Notes under the pieces: model-generated
Told to the model about the DNA's origin: nothing
Seen by the model: the letters and a program-made list of their open reading frames with translations, nothing else
Databases searched by the model: none
DNA from: Epiperipatus broadwayi
Lineage: Eukaryota > Onychophora > Udeonychophora > Euonychophora > Peripatidae
Reading direction: 5' to 3'
NCBI GenBank assembly: GCA_028023455.1
Contig: JAQFVV010000036.1
Coordinates: forward strand, 9,104,719 to 9,168,718
Length of the DNA: 64,000 nt
Part shown: positions 11,393 to 31,909 of the stretch, piece by piece
Position numbering within the stretch: position 1 is the first letter of the stretch
How the letters are laid out: each line of letters begins with the position of its first letter
Program-made: the position numbers and the translations under genes

Positions 11393-13948
11393 TGAAACAG
11401 TAAGATTCGTATTCGAATCTTAAGTTTCACCTATTTATGTCACCTCTCACTGACCGGTCTATGCCGCCCAAATTTAAACTCTTTGGTATCGAATTGTGTG
11501 TGTAGCAATATTAAAAATGTATAAATATATGTAGAATTCAACATAAACACGCACACATTTTGATCTCAAATTAAAGGCAATAAATAAGGATAAAATAATA
11601 TAATTTAGATTTCTTTTCATTATATAATTTTGTATAATTTTAATCATTTATTTGGATTATAAAGTTTGTATTTATTGCTTTGTTTAAATTTCGTTAATAA
11701 TAATTCTAAAAAAATCTGATGTAATAATTAATTAAAAGTTAAAATAATCTTATATTCCCTTCTTGTCTTTGAAAAATTAAAAACATCGGTCAGTGATAGA
11801 TAATAAATTAATTAAAGAAAAAATTTTCAAAATGTAATTAGTAAATGTAAAATGTAAACAATAGAATGGCAGCTTTCTTTCTAATTAAAACCAGCAAAAT
11901 GCTTTGATTATCCTCAGGGTAGATTAAATAAAACCTAAAAATACATTAGCAAAAGTGTAAAAGATCAAGATAAGAAAAGAGGCCATCTTAGACTTGCTGG
12001 AGACATTCACTTGAACTTTAGCTTTGCTTTCGATCACTGAGAGTCTACAAAATATTTAAAATAAATTGTTACTGCCAATGTATGACCGAGTAGAAGCAAC
12101 TAGATTATTCTCCAATGGGAGATGGCCTATCGGATGCTGAACTTTCCATTGCCCGTCATAAATTAACCATAAAGATCTGCTGCCTGAAATAAATGAGAAA
12201 GCTGCTGCTGCTGTTAAGATAAATGAAATGCCAAAATACAAGAAAGAACTGCTAATCACAAACTATTTGCTACTAAACCAATGGAATCAGAAAACTTCTT
12301 ATAAAACAGGTACCTGTGTGTGTTCAAACTCTAAAGTACTCTAATAATATGCTATAGCTCATCTTCATACTACTTGTCTAACTTATATAATGTTAAAATT
12401 GTAATTTTGTGTAACTAAAATTTAATCTTACTCTATCGTGTAAATTTCTCTGATAATCTAGCTTACCTCACTTTATCTTTCTTGGGTGCATAATTCTTAA
12501 ATCTACATTTTATCTATAGTTATTATTTAATTATTGCATGCCCATAATTGTCTCAATTTCCAAAGATTAAATCTATGATCACTTGAAACAGTGAATGCAT
12601 GTCAAATTTTCATTAATATTTACTTTCATAAATAACTTAACTTTCATATAAATTGACACGCCTTCAATGCTTCATTTATTGTAATGCAGGGGTCTACGAC
12701 TTCGCAAATGGCTGGCATATCAGTTGTAACAATCCCCCGTTTATATATGTTTTGCATTTATTAAATCTCAATGAATAATTCCAGAAAATAAGTTCCTTAT
12801 TAAATGTTGATAATGTAGGGCCGAGTTAGAAATCTATTTAAATCTTATCCTAATCAAACACATTGTACATGTGTTATGTTTTAGAGATGCGATGACCCAT
12901 TTTGCCATGAATATTCCGGATTTTTCAGGGTTGAAATTAACCCCAGTCGTCCTACACAAGCGGACATAATAAATGCTTTCGTAGGATTTGACGATTGTCA
13001 TGCAACCAGCCGGCAAACTGCGACACAAATTGCTTGTCCCTGGTTATGTTTATGTGACACTTCACTTTGTTGGGCTGAGGCAGAGACCAGCTTGACATTC
13101 TTATAAACTCATTCACGGCATTGCAGTTTCAATATTCTGCCATTCCATATCGCCTTTTTAAAGCGTACCACATGCTCCTTTACTTAATTTAATTATTATA
13201 TATATATATATCACTCTGCCATCTGCATTATCTTTATGATTCACTCTCAAATAAATGTTTGCCTTTAGTCATAAAATAACTATTTTAATTAAATAAATAT
13301 ATGTCCACTTCTACTCTTAAATCTTACTTTAGACTCTTGCATTGCAAAGGTATAAATCCTGCAAGGCATGCATTAGAAATACTTACTCGAGAATGTTAAG
13401 TAGCTAGATTATGCCTTCAAATAAATAAATCCCTTTTATAAATGTTACAGTATCGGAAATCCCGCTACTGAGATCCTCAATATAAATGATGTCTAAATAA
13501 ATAATTGTATTCTTTAAAATATAATAATATCACAAATCCCGCTACTGAAGCTTTTAATCTAAAATATTATTAGTAATGATTTCCTTATTAAATGTGCTAA
13601 TAAATAATTTTAAACTATATGTCTGCAGTTACGTTTCATTTATTCAATACCCATTCTATAAGATTTCCTCAATTATGTAAATATGAATGTCAATTAATAT
13701 TAGTTTGATTATTGGGTAACTCGAAAATAAAATCATGAATCTCTTGCATATCCCTGACCACCGTGTCTAAAGAAATTTTTACTAATGTCACATCAGATGC
13801 ACTAATTCGTAGATTGTATTGTGGAACTGATAAACTATGTTCGAACTTAGTACTACGGATGGCTTTGCTACCTAGATGGTGCTGCAGTTCTGTGTGGTGG
13901 TCAAATTCTGCACTATGTTAATGAGTCATGCATTTTCTGACTGTTACA
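11393..13948 (+). mobile_element. 5' LTR of gypsy element 1
   Basis: This LTR of 2556 bp has TG...CA ends and is nearly collinear with 19181-21874. It includes a short (TA)n run (13197-13211), a (CTG)n-like patch near 12200, and a TAGATGGTGCTGCAG motif near the end. The hydrophobic minus-strand ORF (12056-12259) and the ORF at 12834-13028 lie within it and are not assigned functions. After the LTR, 13965-13995 holds the probable primer-binding region (TTTGGTGCTTTCC), though I cannot name the tRNA. Confidence 0.85.
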
Positions 13949-14536
13949 TAGTAGATGTTTTTTAGCATTTGGTGCTTTCCAATGTGGAGCTTTCGACACA
14001 ATATCCCTATCCCTGAGCAAAATATAACGCATATAAATTTCTTTTAGTGTTCGTTACTCGAGTTGGCTAATTATTCTATATATATACAATTTTGTTTGAT
14101 AAAAATAATGAAAAAAATAAATCGAGTGAAATAATGTGGGTCGAGTGAATGAAAGGACAGCAGGCTTAATAATAAATTTAAGGAAAGCAGGAATGTGAGT
14201 GTACTTTAAGAAGGAGCGAAAATACTCGGACCTAATGAAATATTTTTATATATATGTCAAAAATAAAAAGTAAAAAGTAATCAGTTGCTAAATGAAAAGC
14301 AGGTAGCATTGAATTTTTTTTTATTAAAGCACCATTATATATATTATAGACAGCAGTGGCTTATATGCATTACCAGTAGTTCGCCATAATATATATGTTA
14401 AATATGTTAAACACAGCAGTATAGAGATAGGGCAATGTAGAGTAGGGGAGGGCAGTGAAAGAGTGTTACAGGGCCAATATATCGGTGGGGAGTAATCAAC
14501 TGCTGTAGTATAAAATAAATAAATCATATTAAGAAA

Positions 14537-15361
14537 ATGAAAGCAGAAAAAATTGATATAGAGCAAATAGATTTATCCAAAGCTTATGGAGGGTCGATGG
14601 GCCTTAATTTAAAGTTGCTTGAAATATTGAGACAGAATAGGGAAGAAATGAGAAAAATTTGTGAGGAGGAAGTGAGAAGAAAAGACGAAGAATAAAAAAA
14701 AGACAGGAAGAAGAAAAGATAAGAGCTAAGGTGTATCAGGAAATTCAAAATTTGTCTTGAGAGAGTTAGGAATGATAGCAAACGAATATAGAATAACCCA
14801 AGTCAATAAAGAGGGGGAAAATATAAAGACAAGGAAGGTTAAATCTCAAAGCTACTTAGGAAAGATTATTCAAATAAAAATCTTTAGAGGAGAGACAGGA
14901 GAAAATCCTCAAACCCACTTAGAGAGCTTACAAAGTTTCTTTCAAGTGCATAAGACAGGAACAGGTGAACAGGTAGCTATTGCCAGTTGCCATTTACAGG
15001 GCTATGCGAAAGACTGGTGGGATATGGTGAAATGGAAACCTAAAACCATAGAGAAGTACACAGATGCATTAATGAAACAATATTGGAATGACGAGTATAA
15101 AATTGGTATCTACATCACGCTCTGTCATGAAAAATACGGAGCAATACACCAAGAAACACAGGCTCAGTTTTTCCTCTGCCAAGCAAACTAATTTAAATCT
15201 CTCACACTGTTCACATTGGCAGATACACATATCATTGGAACAATTCAACAAAATATGCCAGTAACTACCCAAAAGCTGATGATCGGAAGTCGTATCAAAA
15301 ACATTGAAGAGATGGGAGAATTTCTTGCAGTTTTAGATGATAGCCATTGGTCTAAAAACTA
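14537..15361 (+). pseudogene. Gag of gypsy element 1 (frameshifted)
   Basis: Gag forms the particle that packages element RNA. The frame begins at the ATG at 14537 (MKAEKIDIEQIDLSKAYGG...), runs 52 codons into a Lys/Glu-rich helix and stops at 14693 in an A-rich run, where a frameshift is likely. It resumes as an open frame at 14757-15191 containing the capsid-like block HLQGYAKDWWDMVKWKP. After one stop it continues with NMPVTTQKLM and NIEEMGEFLAVLDD to about 15361. Element 2 gag shares the pattern (HLQGTALDWW, NMPPTVQQMM, SIEEMAEFL), so the families are related. No CCHC zinc knuckle is visible before protease. 15362-15560 is decayed linker. Confidence 0.75.
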
Positions 15362-15564
15362 GTAGATCACAAATGGAAGCAGGAGACCAGACAACAGCAA
15401 TCCGCAACTACTAGCAATCATGGTGAGAAAGAAAGAAACCAAACAGCAATTCGATCAAGCGGGACTTCAGTAAAAGATTTCCAGTACCAGCATTCATCTT
15501 GCCAGCAGCTGAAAGTAGTGGAGATGACTAACCTAACATCAGTCATCCAGTAAGAAGATCCCAC

Positions 15565-16140
15565 TTGGGACTTCAGATTGGCCCTTGCCCAATTATTAAT
15601 ACAAGAATCGGGGCCGCAGTTGTACAAATTCTTCTTGACACAGGCAGCCAGATTTCTTGTGTTTCTAGAGACTGGTTAACAAATTGCGAAAAACATGGAC
15701 TCATACCCAGGCTTTCTGATCACCCAATCCGAATGAAGCTGGCTGATGGGAGGATGACCAGAACTGAAAACTATCAAGTCTGGTTGGAAATATCGATAGG
15801 AGAAGCCAATGCAGGACACTCCTTCTTAGTGATAAAAGGACTAATTAAGGACATGATAATTGGGTCCGACTTCTTAATCCAACATGGATGTATCCTGGAC
15901 TATAAAAAGATATTAACTTTCCAGCAGAAGCAGATTAATTTTGATACTAATAAACAAAGTGAAGAAATCCAATTAAGATGTCTGGAGGCCATTCCTGATG
16001 AGGATATCCAAGAGAAAATTATGGAATCATCATTAGACAAGGTAGAGGACCAATTCCAGTTACAAAAATTACTTACGGAAAATCGTACAATATTTTCTCA
16101 GGTCCAAGGTGAAATTAGTGATTACGTCAATCAGATATGA
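15565..16140 (+). pseudogene. Aspartic protease and RT N-terminus of gypsy element 1
   Basis: This is a retroviral-type aspartic protease, which cleaves the element polyprotein as a dimer. The active-site motif LLDTGSQISC has its catalytic Asp at residue 25, and the C-terminal flap region ends in MIIGSDFL (residues about 97-104). The frame continues through a linker toward RT and stops at a TGA at 16138. The same frame carries on into the RT fingers, so the ATG at 15565 is only a convenient start within a longer pol frame. The protease itself looks intact by motif. Confidence 0.85.
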
Positions 16141-17588
16141 GTAAAAGAAGAGACACATTTCCAGACCCGCATCTACCCTATCCCATTTCAGTATCAAGAA
16201 GAGGTGAATGCTCAAATTAAGCAGATGATTGAATGGTGTGTAATTGAAAAGGGGTCATCACCCTATAATAACCCGTAAGTCATGGTCAAAAAGAAAGATG
16301 GAACCGTACGATTGTGTCTAGATGCTAGGACATTAAACAACATTACTATACCTGAGTGAGACATCCCACAACCCATCCAAGAAACATTTATCGAGTTGAC
16401 TGCTAAGAATATTTTCTCTACTCTTGACCTAACTGTCAGTTACTGACAAATGGCTCTCCACCCCCAGGATCGAAAATATACTGCATTCAAATACAATGGG
16501 CAAACCCACATGTTTAAGAGAGTACCCTTTGGGCTGATAAATAGCGGGGTGGGCCTCATGAGATGTTTGGACCAAGTATTGTCAGAAAAGTTAAAAAAAA
16601 ATTGGTATGTTATGTAGACGATGTAGTAGTTGTGTTAAAAGACATTACAGAACATCTGGAAGATTTAAAACAATTTTTCGATGAGTGCACCCAGAAAAAT
16701 ATAACTGTTAATTTAAAAAAAAGTTATTTTGCATTGAGGGAGATTTCCTTTTTAGGCCATATTGTAAATGGTCAAGGAATTAGGGCTCACCCTGACAAGG
16801 TTGCAGCCATTGATAATTTCCCTAGGCCCACAAACCAAAAACAGGTTCAATAATTTCTGGGTCTTTGCAATTACTATCACAAGTTTCACCCCCATTTTGC
16901 CAACAATACATCATCACTAATAGAATTGATAAGACCCCACCACTGGTGGGAATGGACGAAGACACATGAAGAAGACTTCAGTCGAGTAAAGAGAAGATTT
17001 TTAGAGACTGTGATGTTACACTACCCAGATTTTACCCGTCCCTTTTATTTGCAGACTGACAGCAGTCAGAAAGGATTGGGCGTGGTTCTATTTCAAGTCA
17101 ATCAAGAAGGCCAACACCAAATACTATATTTTAGCAGCCGTACTCTGAAAGGAGCCGAAAAGAACTACCCAGTGACAGAACAAGAGACACTAGCAATCGT
17201 GTGGTCATGTAATAAGTTCAAGCCGATGCTGCTAAGTTCAGAAGTGATTATCATTACTGACCACCGGTGTCGCAAATTCCTAAATAAAAGTTACCTGAAC
17301 AATGACCGCCTCATCAGATGGAGTCTTTCACTTCAAAGATTTCATTATAAAGTTGTCTACTGCCCTGGGCCTGAAAATACAATGGCCAATATATTAAGTC
17401 GACATCCTATAAAACTGGAGCCACACAACCCCATAATAAGTGATCAGCCATTGGTAATTGCAGCAGTGGAACTGGACCAGGAGATGGAACACAAGTTAAG
17501 GAACCTTCAACATTGGCAAGAGCAACAACCACTATACAAAAAGCTTATCCAAATTGTACAACAGCAAGGAAATACAATACAAGGCTAA
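16141..17588 (+). pseudogene. Reverse transcriptase and RNase H of gypsy element 1
   Basis: RT motifs appear in order: RIYPIPFQ, the fingers motif MVKKKDGTVRLCLDART, STLDLTVSY, FKRVPFGL, then CYVDDVVVV with the catalytic YVDD at about 16611-16622, and FLGHIV. Four nonsense codons lie between 16138 and 16450. One indel near 16.6 kb shifts the frame, and a TAA sits at 16851 before FLGLCNYYHKF. RNase H follows, with DSSQKGLGVVLFQ, a Glu in KNYPVTEQETLAIVWS, and IITDHRC as acidic positions. From 16563 to the end of integrase a single frame is kept apart from stops. RT copies element RNA into DNA and RNase H removes the template. This copy cannot make a full-length enzyme. Confidence 0.9.
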
Positions 17589-18716
17589 TCAACACCTCGA
17601 GGAAAGAAGCTATACCAGATAAGAAATGGGTTGCTGCAGCAGCAGGTTGTGGGAGATAAAATTTACTGGAAAATCTTGGTACCACCTGACCTCAGAAAAC
17701 ATCTCATCATGTATATGCATGGCTTAGTAGGGCACTATGGCCACAGAAAAACAGAAGAAGCTATAAGATTACAATTTCACTGGTCAAAACTATATGAAGA
17801 TGTGATGGATACCCTCAAGAAATGTGCTATTTGTGCAAGAGATAAACCACCAAATAAAAACTTTAGTGGAGTAGGTGCCACTATCATCCCATCTGCACCA
17901 AATGAAATACTTGTGATTGATCACTATGGCCCATTGCCATCCTACCATAGATTTCGTTACTTACTTGTAACTTATGATCTATTCTCAAAATACGGTTGGG
18001 CCTATCCTGTGATGTGAGCAGATTCCCGTTGCACAATTCGAGTGTTACAAAAGTGTCAATTCGTCAAGATTGGAAAACCGATCACCATCCTCTCGGACCA
18101 CGGATCTGCCTTTACATCTCAAGAATGGAAGACTTGGTTGAGGCAGCAGAACGTTAAACATATTCTGACCTCAATTCGAAATTTTCAGTCTAACCCCTGT
18201 GAAAGGGTTATGAGGGAAATAAACCGACTATTTAGGACCCATGTTAACCAAAGTCACAGAAGCTGGGTAAATCAAACTGAAAAGATTTTTCAATACATCA
18301 ATGGAACAATCAATGAGGCCACTGACATGACACCAACATGTTTGCATTTTGGTAAAGCGGACTCATTACTGATCAAGACGCCATTACCCATGGATAAACA
18401 TGAAATCAATATTGAAACTGACAGATGCAAAGCACACCGCTGCCTTACAGAAAAAGCAGAACAGAAATTATGAGCAGATTAGAGAAGCCAACATTTCCAG
18501 GTCAAGAATTATGTTTTGGTATGGATTTCTCAACAAAGTAACCAAGATAAAAGAGTATACAAAAAGTTCTTTCCTTTGTACTGGGGACCCTTTATAATTG
18601 ACCGCAAATGTGGCCCAAATGCATATTTATTAAAAGATGGAGATACCATAAAAGGGACATATAATGCCCATAATCTCAAACCATGTAGGTATTATCCACC
18701 CGACCTGGGGTTGTAA
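17589..18716 (+). pseudogene. Integrase of gypsy element 1
   Basis: Integrase joins element DNA to the target. The N-terminal HHCC finger is H-x4-H in MHGLVGHYGHRKT, with C-x2-C in KKCAICARDK. The D,D,E core has Asp in VIDHYGPL, Asp in ILSDHGSAF, and Glu 35 positions later in NPCERVMREINR. The GPY/F-type tail is WGPFIIDRKCGPNAYLL, ending near KPCRYY. In-frame stops lie at 17586, 18015, 18471 and 18480, all in one frame. The terminal module is homologous to the relic at 6367-6640. There is no chromodomain-like extension, and 18717-19180 up to the polypurine tract is non-coding, so no env. Confidence 0.9.
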
Positions 18717-19180
18717 AAATATCAGACTCTTAGGACAGATTAAACGTATATGAAAATAATAAAATGAATTTGGTATAATGAACTTGGTTGAATGGAATGT
18801 ACTTTAGTCAAATAGGGTTTTAGATAGAAATTTTGTTATATATTATTGTTTTAATTACTATTACTCTTAAAAATGTTTTTATATATATTATACTAACTAA
18901 TCATAATCTAAGAATTTTTTTTATATTTATACACCCAGTTTAACTAATTATTACTATGATTTCTAACCAGACATGGCCAAATTAGGCCACTTTAATTAAA
19001 CTATAAATTTTAGATCCAGTATATAAATTGTTCATTGCTTCATGTAATCTCTGCTTTCTATATTTCTATATATCTGTAAAAGAATAATTTTTTCATATTT
19101 AAATTATGTAATGTAAAAATTTTTTTTTCTTTCTTGCCTCCTTTGTCCTTTCTTAATTGTTCACAGGAAGTATGGGGAAA
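18717..19180 (+). other. 3' untranslated part and polypurine tract, gypsy element 1
   Basis: AT-rich sequence without a frame. It ends in the purine-rich run AGGAAGTATGGGGAAA (19165-19180), which touches the LTR start TGAAACAG. That is the expected primer for plus-strand synthesis. Confidence 0.6.
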
Positions 19181-21874
<2,694 letters not shown>

Positions 21875-22001
21875 ATATATGTTTTTTTTAGGTTGATTTT
21901 TACTTGAGAAGGTCTTTTTGTAGTAGATGAAACCATGGTTGTGTAAGGATTTTGTTAAAATTTTGAATTTAAGCTAGTATTGTATTGTTTTATGGTTTTG
22001 C

Positions 22002-22040
<39 letters not shown>

Positions 22041-22048
<8 letters not shown>

Positions 22049-22054
22049 TAGGAG

Positions 22055-22088
<34 letters not shown>

Positions 22089-22100
22089 CTCCTAGAATAT
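22041..22100. repeat. Hairpin with (TA)n loop
   Basis: ATATTCTAGGAGAAATAT (about 22042-22060) and its reverse complement (about 22083-22100) flank a (TA)n spacer. A (TA)n run of 22004-22044 lies directly left, next to the PLE unit end. Confidence 0.55.
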
Positions 22101-22302
22101 TGCATAATCGTATTGGCATATAATAAAGACTGCCATTCTTATTGTAAATATAAATTCCGTTTAAAGACTAGAGGTAATCTATATAATCACAATCTAAAAG
22201 TTGAACAAAATTATAATTATTATTAAACATTTTATCACATTTGGTTTTTTTTTATTCAAATTATTTTAATATTAATGCTCACTGTCTGTATTGGCAACCT
22301 GA

Positions 22303-22303
22303 A

Positions 22304-22394
<91 letters not shown>
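22303..22394. repeat. (TA)n microsatellite
   Basis: Uninterrupted TA dinucleotides, about 45 units. Frames through it translate to Ile-Tyr repeats and are not genes. Confidence 0.95.
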
Positions 22395-22397
<3 letters not shown>

Positions 22398-22459
22398 TTG
22401 ACTTATAAAGATTCTTAGTTATTTTATTATACTTTATTAGAGTTAAATCAGGGGTCTCA

Positions 22460-22806
22460 TTAATCATCATCATCCATTGAGCTAGTTCCTTGGTGCATAG
22501 TCATGTATTGTTGATATATGTCATCCATTGATTTGATCTGAGCTCGTGAGTTGGGTTTGAATTCAGTTTGAACAGCCTGAATTTGAATCTGACTTTGAGT
22601 TTGGGTTTGTTGATGTGTTGGCTTTTTTTTGACCGGTACAACATTTTCTCTAACTATGCCATGTGTAACCTTAACTTCTATATCAATTTTTATTACTTCT
22701 GTTTTTCCTGTCTACATTTTAGTTTAGTTTTTACTTTGCCGGACTCCTCTATTTCAGTGCCAATTTATTCATGTTTTAATTGTTTCACAAGTTTCTGTTT
22801 ATTCAT
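22460..22806 (-). pseudogene. Gln-rich, Asp-tailed reading frame (gag-like, element 3)
   Basis: The minus strand starts at an ATG (22806) with MNKQKLVKQLKHE, hits a TAA, continues as IGTEIEESGKVKTKLK, shifts frame near 22710, then runs open through VKVTHGIVRENVVPVKKK, a Gln-rich patch (THQQTQTQSQIQIQ) and an acidic end SMDDDD with a stop at 22460. The clean tail and the coding-like base pattern suggest real coding ancestry. It lies about 740 nt inside the presumed 5' LTR of element 3. That is similar to the leader lengths of elements 1 and 2, so it may be the start of gag or a small upstream frame. No domain is recognised. The hydrophobic plus-strand ORF at 22568-22930 is its antisense. Confidence 0.45.
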
Positions 22807-23542
22807 CCTGCATTCAATCCTCATATGTAAAAAAAAATGTTTTTTTTACTCATTTTTAGTTTTATGTGTCTTGTGTTTTTATCTAATATTTAAATATGTC
22901 ATTTATTTATTGTATTCATATATACAATAGTGTTTTGGTGTTAATTGAACTTGTTATATAAGGGGTAAGCTTAAAAAAATTCAACAAAAATTTTTTTTTA
23001 GGTTCTGTCCAATGATAAACCTCCCTTGCAACTATAATATGTTCATGCCAAAAACATTGGGAGCCAGATGTAATGGTTGGGTCAATGTCATGACAAAAGA
23101 AGGTTGCATCTGACTACTATCAGTCCTAGGGTCTTGATGTAGGATGCTGGAGATGACATGAAGTACAGGACTCATGATTACATCATATCTTCAATAGACT
23201 AACCTAAGCCTTATCTATCAAATCTACATGCAATTTAAATAAATTCATCTAACATAATGGTTTTTACAATTTATGAATTCCTTTTTTTAAATTTAAACAT
23301 TGATGACTCCTAATTGATTCTGAATAGCACATTCTGAACATATTTATATTGGCAATGAGTGGTTTTGTTTTATTCCTTACGTAGATTTCCATTGTATATG
23401 AATCCTGCTTATCAGGCACTTCAATATAGACAGATATTAATTTCACATGGCCATAGTGGAGGGCAAATGCTCCAACTGATGACAATCGTTCTCGCCAAAA
23501 TATATCATATTTTTCAATATATACACATGTTTATATATATAT
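22807..23542 (-). other. Leader region of gypsy element 3
   Basis: On the minus strand, shortly after the LTR end, comes TTTTGGCGAGAACG, followed by TTGGAGCATTTGCC. Elements 1 and 2 have similar blocks at the same place (TTTTAGCA...TGTGGAGCTTTCGAC and TTTTAGCA...ATAGAGCTTTGAG). A 73-codon frame (23485-23264) overlaps it, with no recognised domain. The remainder is non-coding. Confidence 0.4.
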
Positions 23543-29836
<6,294 letters not shown>

Positions 29837-31281
29837 ACCAGTCAAAACATGTTTTTCCATCTAACATGCTGGAACTCACAAAATGTATGTCAAACCCTGT
29901 CAATCCCGAGATTTAGGTCAGGCACCAGCCTGGATTCAAACCCATTATCCAAGCCCCAGATCAAACACTTAATGGATAACATAACAATGATGGCACATGA
30001 GAATTAATTTTAAATCCGGTTCACTAGCAAAGCAAAGAAGACAATGAGACATCTATTTAATATGACTTAACTAAAATATGTACACACATGGCAGTATGTG
30101 TGGAAGTGGATAAAAAGGAATTCGAACTACTCAAATAAGTTAGACAACAAAAATATAGTTTAATATAACGACAAATTATTTACATACATTTATAAATTGC
30201 AAACATTAGTATGTGTGTGAATGAGCAAGCGGTCTACAAAATGATAGATAATTATATATTGTCATTTATGCTATTATATCTCATATGCTCTTTTATTAGT
30301 TAAATAATACATTATAAATAAACACACATCTTTGGCGGGTCCAATATTAAGATGCCAATCATTTATTAAAAGGATTACATAATATTGCCATTAACACTTT
30401 TATTTACGGTTCTGAAACATGGTGACTAACATATTACTTCAGGGAGTGTTCTGGGATTCATTACAGATACAATATAAACTATTTTCATGCCATTATATCA
30501 TGAAAATTAATAAAATACATTAAAAAGGATATTTGATTATATGACAAAAATACTTAATGAAAATTCTGTTAATTAGCACTGATAAGAAGAACACTTTATT
30601 TTCCCCAAGGCAAATACTCTTAAATACAGTAATACATTATGACAGTGGGACTGTAATATAAGATTGAAATAACATTATAAATTAATAAAGTTAATAATAT
30701 TCGGCATTTATATATATATTGAGCAGAGTACAATTTTATTATTACACCACTAATATTTGGTCATAAGCAAAAGAAATAATAATAATAATACAAAGTTTGG
30801 GTGGTACTGACAGAATGGCAGATAACTAGAAGGAGAAGGTCATGCTTCTAGACAAAAACGAAGTCTAAGGATCTCTTCTTGGGCAGTGCTTAGAGAAAAG
30901 TGGATAAGGCATATTGAGGACATCACTGACATGCAGGCCTTTTATACCAAAAAAGTGAATATGCATAGTGAGTTCCAAACTTATGGGAATCACCACCAGA
31001 AGAATTTTTATACAAAATAGGTTTGGTCCTGAGAAGCTCAACTATCAACATGACAAGGCTTGAGATTTATGGGTTCGAACTTGTCATAACCCCTAGATTA
31101 GAAGCACATAATATATATATATATATTAAAATCATTCATATATCACATGATCTATATAGCTTGTATTACCAATATGTAATATATAAAGAGCCTGCTACTA
31201 GCTCTAAACAAGCTTAATTTTTTTTTTATGATAAATGCTACAAGAGAAAATTCATGAAGCTTTTATCTATGATGGTCCCCA

Positions 31282-31322
31282 TCCCCAGACCGGTTTCGAG
31301 CTGTGGCTCTCATCAGTGAGGA
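31282..31322 (-). ncRNA. Hammerhead ribozyme (type I, short helix III)
   Basis: Minus-strand RNA, in order: helix I 5' strand UCCUCA; core CUGAUGA; helix II GAGC-CACA-GCUC; GAA; helix III ACCGGU; cleavage-site C; helix I 3' strand UGGGGA. Helix I pairs in all six positions (one G-U). All invariant core bases are present. Helix III is a loopless palindrome, so activity would be favoured as a dimer, as described for the minimal hammerheads of Penelope-like elements. Self-cleavage is predicted just 3' of the C complementary to 31288. Confidence 0.8.
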
Positions 31323-31408
31323 GCTAGGACATAAGATTCAAAATATTAACTCAAGCCAAGCATTTATCTAATTTGCTTGAGTTAATATTTTGAATCTTAT
31401 GTCCTAGC

Positions 31409-31449
31409 TCCTCACTGATGAGAGCCATAGCTCGAAACCAGTCTGGGGA
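31409..31449 (+). ncRNA. Hammerhead ribozyme, second copy (helix III mutated)
   Basis: Plus strand: UCCUCA, CUGAUGA (31415-31421), GAGC-CAUA-GCUC, GAA, ACCAGU, C (31443), UGGGGA. The core and helices I and II are intact. Helix III carries one G-to-A change that breaks the palindrome of the partner copy, probably weakening it. Confidence 0.75.
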
Positions 31450-31622
31450 TGGAGACCATCATAGATAAAAGTTTCATGAATTTTCTCTTGTAGCATTTAT
31501 CATAAAAAATAAAATAAAAATAAAAATTAAGCTTGTTTAGAGCTAGTAGCAGGCTCTTTATATATATATATATATATATAAAGATATATAAAGACGCTCT
31601 TCCTATCTATATATATACTCTC

Positions 31623-31674
<52 letters not shown>

Positions 31675-31799
31675 GAGAGGCCAAATGTCAGTAATGGAGT
31701 AATGATAAATGTCACAAATGACACTGAATAAGATTTACTGCTTTAAAAATAAATGACCCTAGCTTGAATACCACAATTTAGACAAATAATACATTATAG

Positions 31800-31801
<2 letters not shown>

Positions 31802-31835
<34 letters not shown>

Positions 31836-31838
31836 CTA

Positions 31839-31906
<68 letters not shown>
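31802..31906. repeat. Compound (TA)n-(GA)n microsatellite
   Basis: Two (TA)n runs separated by ACTATCTC, then about 16 GA units ending at 31906. The counterpart in copy 2 (around 47915-47930) is short, showing lineage-specific growth. Confidence 0.9.

Positions 31907-31909
<3 letters not shown>

Larger units (their letters stand above)
31179..31575. mobile_element. Palindromic PLE terminal unit with two hammerhead ribozymes
   Basis: This is a near-perfect inverted repeat with arms of about 195 bp (31179-31375 and 31378-31575). Outer ends read AGAGCCTGCTACTAGCTC and its complement, and the unit is flanked by TATATAAA. There is no coding sequence. Each arm carries a type I hammerhead motif, a hallmark of PLE terminal repeats. 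The arms differ at only about four positions over their central 130 bp. The outer motif recurs as a remnant at 6838-6903, and a decayed homologous fold-back sits beside the PLE at 49.76-50.35 kb. It is best read as a non-autonomous or truncated PLE end in tail-to-tail arrangement, inserted into the (TA)n of repeat R. Confidence 0.75.

Noticed and set aside
12056-12259. Minus-strand ORF with a signal-peptide-like start inside LTR 1
   Set aside because: The equivalent in the 3' LTR has an in-frame stop, and similarity between LTRs is expected without selection.
22568-22930. Hydrophobic 120-aa plus-strand ORF
   Set aside because: Antisense to the Gln-rich minus-strand frame, which has the better coding character and a clean ATG and stop.
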